A DNA stretch of 64,000 nt from Streptomyces sp. B21-083 (GTDB taxonomy: Bacteria; Actinomycetota; Actinomycetes; Streptomycetales; Streptomycetaceae), in contig NZ_JARUND010000002.1 of NCBI RefSeq assembly GCF_036898825.1, positions 1,736,001 to 1,800,000 of the forward strand, given 5' to 3'. The notes beneath the pieces were generated by a model. It was not told the DNA's origin. It worked only from the letters and a program-made list of their open reading frames with translations, and made no database searches. The first letter of the stretch is position 1; each line of letters starts with the position of its first letter. Below are positions 56,176 through 63,657 of this stretch, piece after piece. The position numbers were made by a program, and so were the translations under genes.

Positions 56176-56985
56176 CTACACGGGTGTGACGTAGGCGCCC
56201 GCGATGCCACCGTCGACCAGGAAGTCGGTGGCGTTGACGAACGACGAGTCGTCGCTGGCCAGGAAGGCGACGGCGGCGGCGATCTCGTCGGCCTCGGCGA
56301 ACCGTCCGACGGGGATGTGGACGAGGCGGCGGGCGGCGCGCTCGGGGTCCTTGGCGAACAGTTCCTGGAGGAGCGGGGTGTTGACCGGCCCCGGGCAGAG
56401 GGCGTTGACGCGGATGCCCTCCCGGGCGAACTGCACGCCCAGTTCACGGGTCATGGCGAGGACGCCGCCCTTGGACGCGGTGTACGAGATCTGGGACGTG
56501 GCCGCGCCCATCCTCGCCACGAACGAGGCGGTGTTGATGATCGAGCCCTTGCCCTGGCGCCGCATGTAGGGGATCGCGGCCTTGCAGCACAGGAAGACGG
56601 AGGTCAGGTTGACCTCCTGGACGCGCTTCCAGGCCTCCAGGCCGGTGTCCAGGATGGAGTCGTCGTCGGGCGGCGAGATACCGGCGTTGTTGAACGCGAT
56701 GTCGACGCTGCCGTACGTGTCGTACGCCGTCCTGAAGAGCGTCTCGACCTGTTCGGGGTCGGTGACGTCGACCTTGACGAAGATCCCGCCCACCTCGTCG
56801 GCGGCGGCCTTGCCGCGCGTCTCGTCGACGTCGCCGCAGACGACGTGGGCGCCCTCGGAGGCGAGCCTGCGCGCGGTGGCGAGGCCGATGCCGCTGCCGG
56901 CACCGGTGATGACGGCGGTACGGCCGACGAGGCGTCGGCAGACGGCGGCTTCGCCGGTGGCGGGCGGTGGCGTCGATTCGGTCAC
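56176..56985 (-). CDS. Short-chain dehydrogenase/reductase (amine-utilisation cluster)
   Basis: A 269-residue classical SDR. The cofactor motif is AVITGAGSGIGLATARRLAS. AFNNAGIS is the structural strand, and the active-site Ser/Tyr/Lys are in NTASF, SYTASKGG (YxxxK). The C-terminal RVNALCPGPVNTPLL is the usual substrate loop. Its GTG start overlaps the aldehyde dehydrogenase stop by four bases, so it is the last gene of glnA4-ALDH-SDR. In the proposed pathway it would oxidise the alcohol of gamma-glutamylethanolamide to the aldehyde; that role is inferred from position. Confidence 0.9.
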   Translation of the reverse strand: MTESTPPPATGEAAVCRRLVGRTAVITGAGSGIGLATARRLASEGAHVVCGDVDETRGKAAADEVGGIFVKVDVTDPEQVETLFRTAYDTYGSVDIAFNNAGISPPDDDSILDTGLEAWKRVQEVNLTSVFLCCKAAIPYMRRQGKGSIINTASFVARMGAATSQISYTASKGGVLAMTRELGVQFAREGIRVNALCPGPVNTPLLQELFAKDPERAARRLVHIPVGRFAEADEIAAAVAFLASDDSSFVNATDFLVDGGIAGAYVTPV

Positions 56986-58385
56986 TGTGCGGGGCCTTCC
57001 GTGCTGATGAAGACGTTCTTCGTCTCGGTGAATGCGGTGAGGGCGTCCGGGCCGAGCTCGCGGCCGATCCCGGACTGCTTGAAGCCGCCGAAGGGGGTCG
57101 AGTAGCGCACACTGGAGTGCGAGTTGACGGACAGGTTCCCTGCCCGGACGGCCTGCGACACGCGCAGGGCGCGGCCCACGTCCCGGGTCCAGATGGAGCC
57201 GGAGAGGCCGTAGTCGGTGCCGTTGGCGAGCGCCACGGCGTCCGCCTCGTCGTCGAAGGGGAGGACGACGGCGACGGGCCCGAAGACCTCCTCGACGGCC
57301 ACGCGCGCGTGTGGGTCGACGTCGGTGAGGACGGTGGGCGGGAACCAGAAGCCGGGGCCCGTGGGCGTCTCGCCCCGGATGCCGGCCAGGTCGTCGGTGA
57401 CGTACGCGCGTACGCGGTCCAGTTGGGCCCTGGAGATCAGCGGGCCCATCTGGGTCTTCTCGTCCGCCGGGTCGCCGACGAGGACGGACTCGACGGCGGG
57501 GGCGAGGAGGCCGAGGAAGCGGTCGTACACGGAGCGCTGGACGAGGATGCGGGTGCGGGCGCAGCAGTCCTGGCCGGAGTTGTCGAGGAACGACATGGGC
57601 GCTGCCGCCGCGGCGGCCTCGATGTCCGCGTCGGCGAAGACGATGTTGGGGCTCTTGCCGCCGAGTTCGAGGGTGACGCGCTTGAGGAGCGCCGACCCCT
57701 TCGCCAGGACCTGCTTGCCCACGCCTGTCGACCCGGTGAACACGATCTTCGCGACGCCCGGGTGTTCCACGAGTGCGGTACCGGCGACGGGACCGTGGCC
57801 CGGCAGCACCTGGAAGAGACCTTCCGGCAGGCCTGCCTCCAGGGCCAGTTCGGCCAGGCGCAGGGCCGTCAGGGGGGTCGTCTCGGCGGGCTTGAGGATC
57901 ACCGCGTTGCCCGCGGCGAGGGCGGGGGCCGTGCCCCAGGCTGCGATCGGCATCGGGAAGTTCCAGGGCGCGATGACGCCGACAACGCCGAGCGGTTCGA
58001 GGAGGGTGATGTCGAGGCCGCCGGCGACCGGGATCTGCCGTCCGGTCAGCCGCTCCACTCCCCCCGCCGCGTAGTCGAGCAGATCGCGGACGTTGCCCGC
58101 TTCCCAGCGTGCGTTGCCGATGACGTGCCCGGCCTCCCGCACCTCCAACTGGGCCAGTTCTTCGAGGTGTTCGTCGACGGCGACCGCGAAGCGGCGCAGC
58201 AGGCGGGCGCGGTCGGCGGGCGCGAGGGCGGCCCAGCGCGCCTGGGCGTGGTTGGCCCGTACGACGGCCGCGTCGACGTCCTCCCGGGTGGCGGCGGGGA
58301 CGGTGGCGACGACGTCCTCGGTGGCGGGGTTGAGGACGCGAAGCTCACTCCCGTAGGCGAGTTCGCGCTCATGCTCGTACGACAC
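56982..58385 (-). CDS. NAD(P)-dependent aldehyde dehydrogenase
   Basis: Oxidises an aldehyde to an acid, probably the gamma-glutamyl aldehyde of the local pathway. The 467-residue protein has the cofactor site VIAPWNFPMP, KPAETTPL and FTGSTGVGK, the general-base Glu in LELGGKSPNI and the nucleophilic Cys in GQDCCARTR. EEVFGPVAVV and FGGFKQSGIGRE close the domain. I use the GTG at 58383-58385, with GAGAGG just upstream. Another GTG five codons earlier overlaps the glnA4 stop (GTGA). It resembles PuuC-type enzymes. Confidence 0.93.
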   Translation of the reverse strand: MSYEHERELAYGSELRVLNPATEDVVATVPAATREDVDAAVVRANHAQARWAALAPADRARLLRRFAVAVDEHLEELAQLEVREAGHVIGNARWEAGNVRDLLDYAAGGVERLTGRQIPVAGGLDITLLEPLGVVGVIAPWNFPMPIAAWGTAPALAAGNAVILKPAETTPLTALRLAELALEAGLPEGLFQVLPGHGPVAGTALVEHPGVAKIVFTGSTGVGKQVLAKGSALLKRVTLELGGKSPNIVFADADIEAAAAAAPMSFLDNSGQDCCARTRILVQRSVYDRFLGLLAPAVESVLVGDPADEKTQMGPLISRAQLDRVRAYVTDDLAGIRGETPTGPGFWFPPTVLTDVDPHARVAVEEVFGPVAVVLPFDDEADAVALANGTDYGLSGSIWTRDVGRALRVSQAVRAGNLSVNSHSSVRYSTPFGGFKQSGIGRELGPDALTAFTETKNVFISTEGPAQ

Positions 58386-58396
58386 GAAAGGACCTC

Positions 58397-59767
58397 TCAC
58401 AGACGTTCGAAGGAGCGGCGAAGCTCCCAGTCGGTCACCGCGGCGTCGAAGGCGGCGAGTTCGACGCGTGCCATGTTGCGGTAGTGGGCGACCACCTCGT
58501 CACCGAAGGCGGCCTGGACGATGGGGCTGTTCTCCCACAGTTCGGCGGCCTCGCGCAGGGTGGTGGGGACGTGGGCGTAGTCGCCTGCGTAGGCGTTGCC
58601 CGCGCACACCTCGGGCAGCTCCAGCTTCTGCTCGATGCCGTACAGACCGGCGGCGATCAGCCCGGCGACGGCGAGGTACGGGTTGACGTCACCGCCGGGC
58701 AGCCGGTTCTCGAACCGCATGGAGCGGCCGTGGCCGACCACCCGCAGCGCGCAGGTGCGGTTGTCGTACCCCCAGGCGACGGCGGTCGGCGCGAACGAGC
58801 CGGGCTGGAACCTCTTGTACGAGTTGATGTTGGGCGCGTAGAGCAGCGAGAAGTCCCGGAGGGCGGCGAGCTGCCCGGCGAGGAAGTACCGCATCACCTC
58901 GGACATGCCACCGGGGTCGGCAGCGGTGCCGGCCATGACGTTCGTGCCGTCGGCGTCGGCCAGCGAGAGATGGATGTGGCAGGAGTTGCCCTCGCGTTCG
59001 TTGTACTTGGCCATGAAGGTGAGCGAGACGCCCTCCTGGCTGGCGATCTCCTTGGCGCCGGTCTTGTAGACGGCGTGCTGGTCGCAGGTGACGAGGGCGT
59101 CGTCGTATTTGAAGGCGATCTCGTGCTGGCCCGGATTGCACTCGCCCTTGGCGGACTCGACGATCAGTCCGGCGGCCGTCATCTCGTTGCGGATGCGACG
59201 CAGCAGGGGTTCGATACGGCCGGTGCCGAGGACCGAGTAGTCGATGTTGTACTGGTTGGCCGGGGTCAGTCCGCGGTAGTGGGCGTCCCAGGCCTGCTCG
59301 TAGGTGTCCTTGAAGACGATGAACTCGAGTTCGGTGCCGACCTTCGCGCTGAACCCGTGCTCGGCGAGCCGGTCCAGCTGGCGGCGGAGGATCTGGCGGG
59401 GCGCGGCGACGACCGGGGACCCGTCGTTCCAGGCGAGGTCGGCGACGAGGAACGCCGTACCCGCGTTCCAGGGCAGCCGACGGAGTGTGGAGAGGTCGGG
59501 ACGCATGGCGAAGTCGCCGTACCCCCGCTCCCAGGAGGACATCTCGTAGCCGTCGACGGTGTTCATCTCGGTGTCGACGGCAAGGAGGTAGTTGCAGCCT
59601 TCGGTGCCGTGCTCCAGGACGTCGTCGAGGAAGAAACGGGCGGCGAACCGCTTGCCCTGGAGCCGCCCTTGCATGTCGGGGAAGGCCAGGACAACAGTGT
59701 CGATCTCTCCGCTCGCGACGAGGGCGTGCAGCTCCTCGATGCTGAGCGGGGGTGTGCGGTCTGCCAC
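58397..59767 (-). CDS. glnA4: Glutamine-synthetase-like gamma-glutamylation enzyme (GlnA4 type)
   Basis: A 456-residue type I glutamine-synthetase-fold ligase. The key residues are present: EFIVFKDTY in the first metal strand, GECNPGQHEIAFKY, NEREGNSCHIHLSL (ammonia/amine and metal site), NSYKRFQPGSFAPTA and the ATP Arg/Glu in MRFENRLPGGDVNPYLA. Such paralogues in actinomycetes ligate glutamate to amines rather than ammonia. From memory, the S. coelicolor gene at this locus (GlnA4) was reported as a gamma-glutamylethanolamide synthetase. The neighbours (ALDH, SDR, gamma-glutamyl hydrolase) fit an amine route, not nitrogen assimilation. The GTG start has AGGAGG upstream. Confidence 0.9.
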   Translation of the reverse strand: MADRTPPLSIEELHALVASGEIDTVVLAFPDMQGRLQGKRFAARFFLDDVLEHGTEGCNYLLAVDTEMNTVDGYEMSSWERGYGDFAMRPDLSTLRRLPWNAGTAFLVADLAWNDGSPVVAAPRQILRRQLDRLAEHGFSAKVGTELEFIVFKDTYEQAWDAHYRGLTPANQYNIDYSVLGTGRIEPLLRRIRNEMTAAGLIVESAKGECNPGQHEIAFKYDDALVTCDQHAVYKTGAKEIASQEGVSLTFMAKYNEREGNSCHIHLSLADADGTNVMAGTAADPGGMSEVMRYFLAGQLAALRDFSLLYAPNINSYKRFQPGSFAPTAVAWGYDNRTCALRVVGHGRSMRFENRLPGGDVNPYLAVAGLIAAGLYGIEQKLELPEVCAGNAYAGDYAHVPTTLREAAELWENSPIVQAAFGDEVVAHYRNMARVELAAFDAAVTDWELRRSFERL

Positions 59768-59810
59768 GGTAAAGCCTCCTTCGGCTTCTACGGTCAGCCG
59801 GAAGCCATAA

Positions 59811-59830
59811 GGTATTGCGGAGAACCATTG
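59811..59830. promoter_or_regulatory. Operator-like site in glnA4/gntR divergent promoter
   Basis: GGTATTGCGGAGAACCATTG matches the site before the hydrolase gene (60618-60637) at 15 of 20 positions, including GGTA, TGCGG and CCATTG. It lies 44-63 bp from the glnA4 start and 23 bp from the gntR start. It is a candidate binding site for the adjacent GntR regulator. Confidence 0.6.
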
Positions 59831-59852
59831 CTTGGGAAGGGGGCACGGCCAG

Positions 59853-60584
59853 ATGTCGCTGGACGCGGAGGGCGGCTTGGAGGACCGGTTGACGCCGGTG
59901 CTGCGGCCCGTGCGGGCGGGCAACGGCTTCGAGGAGGCACTGGAACAGATTCTCCAGGTCGTACGACTGGGCCTGGTGCCGGGCGGCGAGCGGCTGCCGG
60001 CCGAGCGTGAACTCGCCGAGCGGCTCGGGATCAGCCGGGTGACGCTGCGCGAGGTGCTGAAGGTGCTCCAGGACCAGGGGCTCGTGGAGTCGCGGCGCGG
60101 CCGGTACGGCGGCACGTTCGTGCTGCCGCGCGGCGGGGCGGGCGAGGACGAGCTGCGGCGGCGGATCAGCGCGGTCGACATCGAGGACGTGCTCCGCTTC
60201 CGCGAGGTACTGGAGGTGGGCGCGGCGGGCCTGTGCGCTCAGCACGGGCTGTCGGCCGAGCAGGGGAGCCGGCTGCGGGAGTCGCTGGCGCGCACGCAGG
60301 ACGCCCCGCTGCCGGACTACCGCCGCCTGGACACGCTGCTCCACCTCACCCTCTCCGAGCTGTGCGGCTCACCGACGCTGACCTCGCAGTACGCGGCGGT
60401 ACGCGCGACGGTGAACGACCTGCTGGACTGCATCCCGCTACTGGTGCGCAACCTGGAGCACTCCCAGCGGCAGCACGCGGCACTGGTGGACGCGGTGCTC
60501 GACGGCGACGCGGACGGAGCCCGGGACATGATGCGGGAGCACTGCTCGGGGACGGCGGCGCTGCTGCGGGGCTTCTTGGCGTGA
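59853..60584 (+). CDS. GntR/FadR-family regulator of the amine-utilisation cluster
   Basis: A 243-residue regulator. The winged helix lies at about 18-85 (ERLPAERELAERLGISRVTL, QGLVESRRGRYGGTFV). The FadR-type helical ligand domain starts at about 105 ([20 protein letters not shown]) with His residues that could bind metal (HLTLSELCG, LEHSQRQHAALVDAV). It is divergent from glnA4 and upstream of the hydrolase gene in the same direction. Matching sites in both promoters suggest it controls the whole cluster. ATG 59853 follows GGGAAGGGGG. Confidence 0.9.
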   Translation: MSLDAEGGLEDRLTPVLRPVRAGNGFEEALEQILQVVRLGLVPGGERLPAERELAERLGISRVTLREVLKVLQDQGLVESRRGRYGGTFVLPRGGAGEDELRRRISAVDIEDVLRFREVLEVGAAGLCAQHGLSAEQGSRLRESLARTQDAPLPDYRRLDTLLHLTLSELCGSPTLTSQYAAVRATVNDLLDCIPLLVRNLEHSQRQHAALVDAVLDGDADGARDMMREHCSGTAALLRGFLA

Positions 60585-60617
60585 ACCGGGTTGCCACCCG
60601 GGGCGAGAGTCGGCAAT

Positions 60618-60660
60618 GGTACTGCGGTACGCCATTGGATGCTATTGGATGCCATCGGAC
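60618..60660. promoter_or_regulatory. Operator-like site and three 10-bp repeats before hydrolase gene
   Basis: GGTACTGCGGTACGCCATTG (60618-60637) matches the glnA4/gntR site. It overlaps the first of three near-identical 10-bp units at 60631, 60641 and 60651 (GCCATTGGAT, GCTATTGGAT, GCCATCGGAC). Helical phasing suggests repeated contacts on one face of the DNA. They end 14 bp before the GTG start. Confidence 0.6.
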
Positions 60661-60674
60661 GCCAGGAGAGCCTC

Positions 60675-61412
60675 GTGACCACCACCGGACGACGACCGCT
60701 CATCGGGGTCAGCACGTATCTGGACTCCAGCACGCACTGGGGGGCGTGGGAGCTGCCCGCGGCACTGCTGCCGGCCGGGTATCCGAGGCTCGTACAGCGG
60801 GCCGGGGGCATCGCCGCGATGCTCCCGCCGGACGACCCGGCACACGCCGCCGCGACGGTCGCGCGGGTCGACGGTGTCGTGATCGCGGGCGGCCCCGATG
60901 TCGATCCGGCCCGGTACGGCACCGAACGCGACCCCCGCACGGGCCCGCCCGCCGAGGCACGGGACGCCTGGGAACTCGCCCTGATCGAGGCGGCGTTGGC
61001 GTCGGGCACCCCGCTGCTGGGCATCTGCCGGGGCATGCAGCTGCTGAACATCGCCCTGGGGGGCACACTGGTCCAGCACATCGACGGCCACGCGGAGACA
61101 CCGGGCGTCTTCGGCCACCACTCCGTGAAGCCGGTACCGGGGACGCGCTACGCGGAGGCGGTACCGGAGGAGACGTCGGTGCCGACGTTCCATCACCAGG
61201 CGGTGGACCGCCTGGGAAGCGGGCTGGTGCCCTCGGCGTACGCGGCGGACGGCACGGTGGAGGCGGTGGAACCGGGGGACGGCGGATCCGGCGCCGGGTG
61301 GGTGCTGGGGGTGCAGTGGCATCCGGAGATGGGGGAGGACGTGCGGGTGATGGAGGCATTGGTCCTTTCAGCCCGTCCGGCGTTTGAGGACAAGGCCCGT
61401 TCAGGGCCGTAG
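60675..61412 (+). CDS. Gamma-glutamyl hydrolase, class I glutamine-amidotransferase (PuuD-like)
   Basis: Cleaves gamma-glutamyl bonds, releasing the final amino acid in PuuD-type routes. The 245-residue protein has the nucleophile elbow GICRGMQLLNIALGG and the His-Glu pair in VQWHPEMGED. GGPDVDPARYG is the typical early loop. The start is GTG 60675 with GGAG upstream. The last 17 residues (LSARPAFEDKARSGP) are translated from a dispersed intergenic repeat, so the native C-terminus was probably shorter. It is next to a GntR regulator and the glnA4 operon. Confidence 0.88.
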   Translation: MTTTGRRPLIGVSTYLDSSTHWGAWELPAALLPAGYPRLVQRAGGIAAMLPPDDPAHAAATVARVDGVVIAGGPDVDPARYGTERDPRTGPPAEARDAWELALIEAALASGTPLLGICRGMQLLNIALGGTLVQHIDGHAETPGVFGHHSVKPVPGTRYAEAVPEETSVPTFHHQAVDRLGSGLVPSAYAADGTVEAVEPGDGGSGAGWVLGVQWHPEMGEDVRVMEALVLSARPAFEDKARSGP

Positions 61413-61440
61413 GGGGGTCTGGGGGCACAGCCCCCAGGGA
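61366..61440. repeat. Streptomyces intergenic repeat running into the hydrolase 3' end
   Basis: CAGCCCGTCCGGCGTTTGAG followed by GACAAGGCCCGTTCAGGGCC and a GGGGGCTGTGCC-type hairpin. From memory this is a sequence type seen many times in streptomycete intergenic DNA. Here its first half is in frame with the hydrolase gene. Confidence 0.65.
61419..61437 (+). terminator. Terminator hairpin after hydrolase gene
   Basis: CTGGGGGC (61419-61426), loop ACA, GCCCCCAG (61430-61437): an 8-bp perfect stem, 6 nt after the stop codon. Confidence 0.8.
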
Positions 61441-61474
61441 TGGGACGGGTAGGGGCGGCGGGGGCGAGAAAACC
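61436..61474. repeat. Family-2 intergenic repeat (copy 2)
   Basis: GGGATGGGACGGGTAGGGGC then GGCGGGGGCGAGAAAA closely matches, in reverse, the copy at 13346-13384. It sits between convergent hydrolase and LysR genes. Confidence 0.65.
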
Positions 61475-61478
61475 CGCC

Positions 61479-62402
61479 CTACCCCCGCGTCAACCCCAAC
61501 AACTCCCGGGCCGGCCCTACGGGCCGATGCCCCGTCGGCCACACCGCCCGCAGCTCCCGATCCAGCCGCACCCCGGCCAACGGCACACACACCAGCCGCC
61601 GTGTCGACAGCTCCTCCCCCACCGCCAGCTCACTCAGCACCGCGGGCCCCGCCCCACCCACCGCCGAGGCCTTCACCGCGGTCGTCGACGACAGTTCGAG
61701 CAGCGGACGCGCCAGCCCGCCCAGCGCCGTGTCCAGCACCTGCCGTGTCCCCGACCCCTCCTCCCGGAGGATCAGCGGCGTCGCCGCCAGCTCCTGTGCC
61801 CCCACCGGCTTCCGCCGCCGCGCCCACGGGTGCCCCGGCGCTGTCACCACGATCAGCCGGTCCTTGGCGACGACCACCGAGTCCAGGCCGCTCGGTACTC
61901 CCGTCCCCTCCACGAAACCGAGGTCGGCCTCGTCCGACAGGACCCGTTCGGCCACTGCCGCCGAGTTGCCCGCCAGCAACGACACCGCCGTCTCGGGCCG
62001 CAGCGCGCGCAGCGCCAGCAGCCAGCCGGGAAGCAGGTACTCGGCGATCGTCATGCTGGCCGCGACCCGCAGCCGGGAGTCGCGTCGCGCCCGCAGGGCC
62101 TGCGCCCCGGCGTCGAACGCCTCCGCCGCCTCCACGACCCGCCGAGCCCAGTCGGTGACGAGCACACCGGCGTCCGTGAGCCGGGATCCACGCGGTGAGC
62201 GGTCCACGAGGGCCACGCCCAGCTGGCGTTCCATCGACCGGATGCGGCTGCTGGCTGCAGGCTGTGTGACGCCCAGTTCCTGCGCGGCCCGCCCGAGGCT
62301 CCCCAGCCGCGCCACGGCGAGCAGCAACTCCATCGCGCCGAGGTCCGGGACCCGCCGCGCGACTCCCGCCGACTGCGCGGCCCTGCCCTCCACATCACCC
62401 AT
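61479..62402 (-). CDS. LysR-family transcriptional regulator
   Basis: A 307-residue regulator. The N-terminal HTH is LGSLGRAAQELGVTQPAASS, and the linker SMERQLGVALVDRSPRGSRLT is typical. The C-terminal effector domain has GFVEGTGVPSGLDSVVVAKD and PLILREEGSGTRQ, which resembles the CysB/CbbR-like groups. It is divergent from a TDT-family transporter gene with 70 bp between starts, so it probably controls that transporter and itself. Confidence 0.92.
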   Translation of the reverse strand: MGDVEGRAAQSAGVARRVPDLGAMELLLAVARLGSLGRAAQELGVTQPAASSRIRSMERQLGVALVDRSPRGSRLTDAGVLVTDWARRVVEAAEAFDAGAQALRARRDSRLRVAASMTIAEYLLPGWLLALRALRPETAVSLLAGNSAAVAERVLSDEADLGFVEGTGVPSGLDSVVVAKDRLIVVTAPGHPWARRRKPVGAQELAATPLILREEGSGTRQVLDTALGGLARPLLELSSTTAVKASAVGGAGPAVLSELAVGEELSTRRLVCVPLAGVRLDRELRAVWPTGHRPVGPARELLGLTRG

Positions 62403-62472
62403 AGATCCAGCTTATGTCCTCATTCACTCGAACCCCCTGGCGACCACCCACACCCCGCGCGACGGTAAGAAC

Positions 62473-63657
62473 ATGGCCATCGCAGCGCCCGCCCACCGCC
62501 GCCCGCTCCCCCAGTCCCAGCAACAACCCCAGCCCCAGCCCCAGCACCTGTCACCTCCCCTCGGCCGCCTCCGCCGGCTCGGACCCAACTGGTACGCCCC
62601 GGTCATGGGCACCGCCATCGTGGGCACCGCGGGCGCCGGCCTCCCCGGCGCGGACGGCGTCCCGGGGCTGCGTACCCTCTGCACGGTCGTCTGGGCCCTC
62701 TCCCTCGCCCTCCTGGCCACGCTTCTCTGCGCCCGCGCCCTGCACTGGGCCCACCACCGCGACCAGGCCCGCGCCCACCTCCTCGACCCGGCGACGGCCC
62801 CCTTCTACGGCTGCCTGGCCATGGCCCTGACGGCTGTCGGCGGAGGCGCCCTCGTCGTCGGCCGGGACTGGCTCGGTCTCCCGGCCGCCGTCGCCCTGGA
62901 CGCGGTCCTGTTCACCGCCGGGACGGTCGTCGGACTCGTCGCCGCCGTCGCCGTCCCGTACCTCCTGGTCGTACGCGGCGGCACCCCCAGCCCCGTCTGG
63001 CTGCTCCCCGTCGTCGCGCCCATGGTGTCCGCGGCGCTCGGACCGCTCCTGGTCGCCCATCTCCCGCCCGGGCAGGGGCAGCGGACCCTCCTGTTCGCCT
63101 GCTTCGGCATGTTCGGGCTGAGCCTGCTCGCGACCCTGGTGATGCTGCTGGTCGTCTTCGGCCGACTCGTGACGACCGGTCCGCTCCCCCTCGTCCTCAC
63201 CCCGACCCTGTTCCTGGTCCTGGGCCCGCTCGGGCAGTCCACCACCGCCGCCGGGAACTTCGCCGATCTCGCCCCCCATGTCCTGGGCGTTCCCCATGTC
63301 GCCGCCACGGCCGTCACCGTCCTCTACGGCGTTCCCGTCATGGGCTTCGCCCTGCTGTGGCTCGCCCTCGCCGGTGCGCTGGTGCTGCGCGCACGGCGCC
63401 GTGGCATGGGCTTCACGATGACGTGGTGGGCGTTCACCTTCCCGGTGGGCACCTGTGTGACCGGCGCGGAGAGTCTCGGTAGGCACACCGGGCTCGCCGC
63501 CTTCGGCGTCCTCGCCGTCGCCCTGTATGTCCTGCTCGTCGCCGCCTGGGCCGGCGCCGCCACCCGTACCGTCCGGGGGCTGGTCAGCGGTGAGCTGCTC
63601 GCAGGGCCTCGCCCAGCGCCCGTGGCGCCTCGGCCAGTGACGGCCCGTACCAGGTGA
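62473..63657 (+). CDS. TDT-family (TehA/Mae1/SSU1-like) transporter
   Basis: A 394-residue membrane protein of the tellurite-resistance/dicarboxylate/sulfite exporter family. About ten helices are visible, starting NWYAPVMGTAIVGTAG (the conserved first helix), with PLGQSTTAAGNFADLAP and WWAFTFPVGTCVTGAESLG, the family landmarks. The N-terminal 25 residues are Gln/Pro-rich. Substrates in the family include C4-dicarboxylates, sulfite and chloride or nitrate; the specific one is unknown. Divergent LysR control is likely. Its 3' 74 bp overlap the convergent binding-protein gene. Confidence 0.85.
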   Translation: MAIAAPAHRRPLPQSQQQPQPQPQHLSPPLGRLRRLGPNWYAPVMGTAIVGTAGAGLPGADGVPGLRTLCTVVWALSLALLATLLCARALHWAHHRDQARAHLLDPATAPFYGCLAMALTAVGGGALVVGRDWLGLPAAVALDAVLFTAGTVVGLVAAVAVPYLLVVRGGTPSPVWLLPVVAPMVSAALGPLLVAHLPPGQGQRTLLFACFGMFGLSLLATLVMLLVVFGRLVTTGPLPLVLTPTLFLVLGPLGQSTTAAGNFADLAPHVLGVPHVAATAVTVLYGVPVMGFALLWLALAGALVLRARRRGMGFTMTWWAFTFPVGTCVTGAESLGRHTGLAAFGVLAVALYVLLVAAWAGAATRTVRGLVSGELLAGPRPAPVAPRPVTARTR

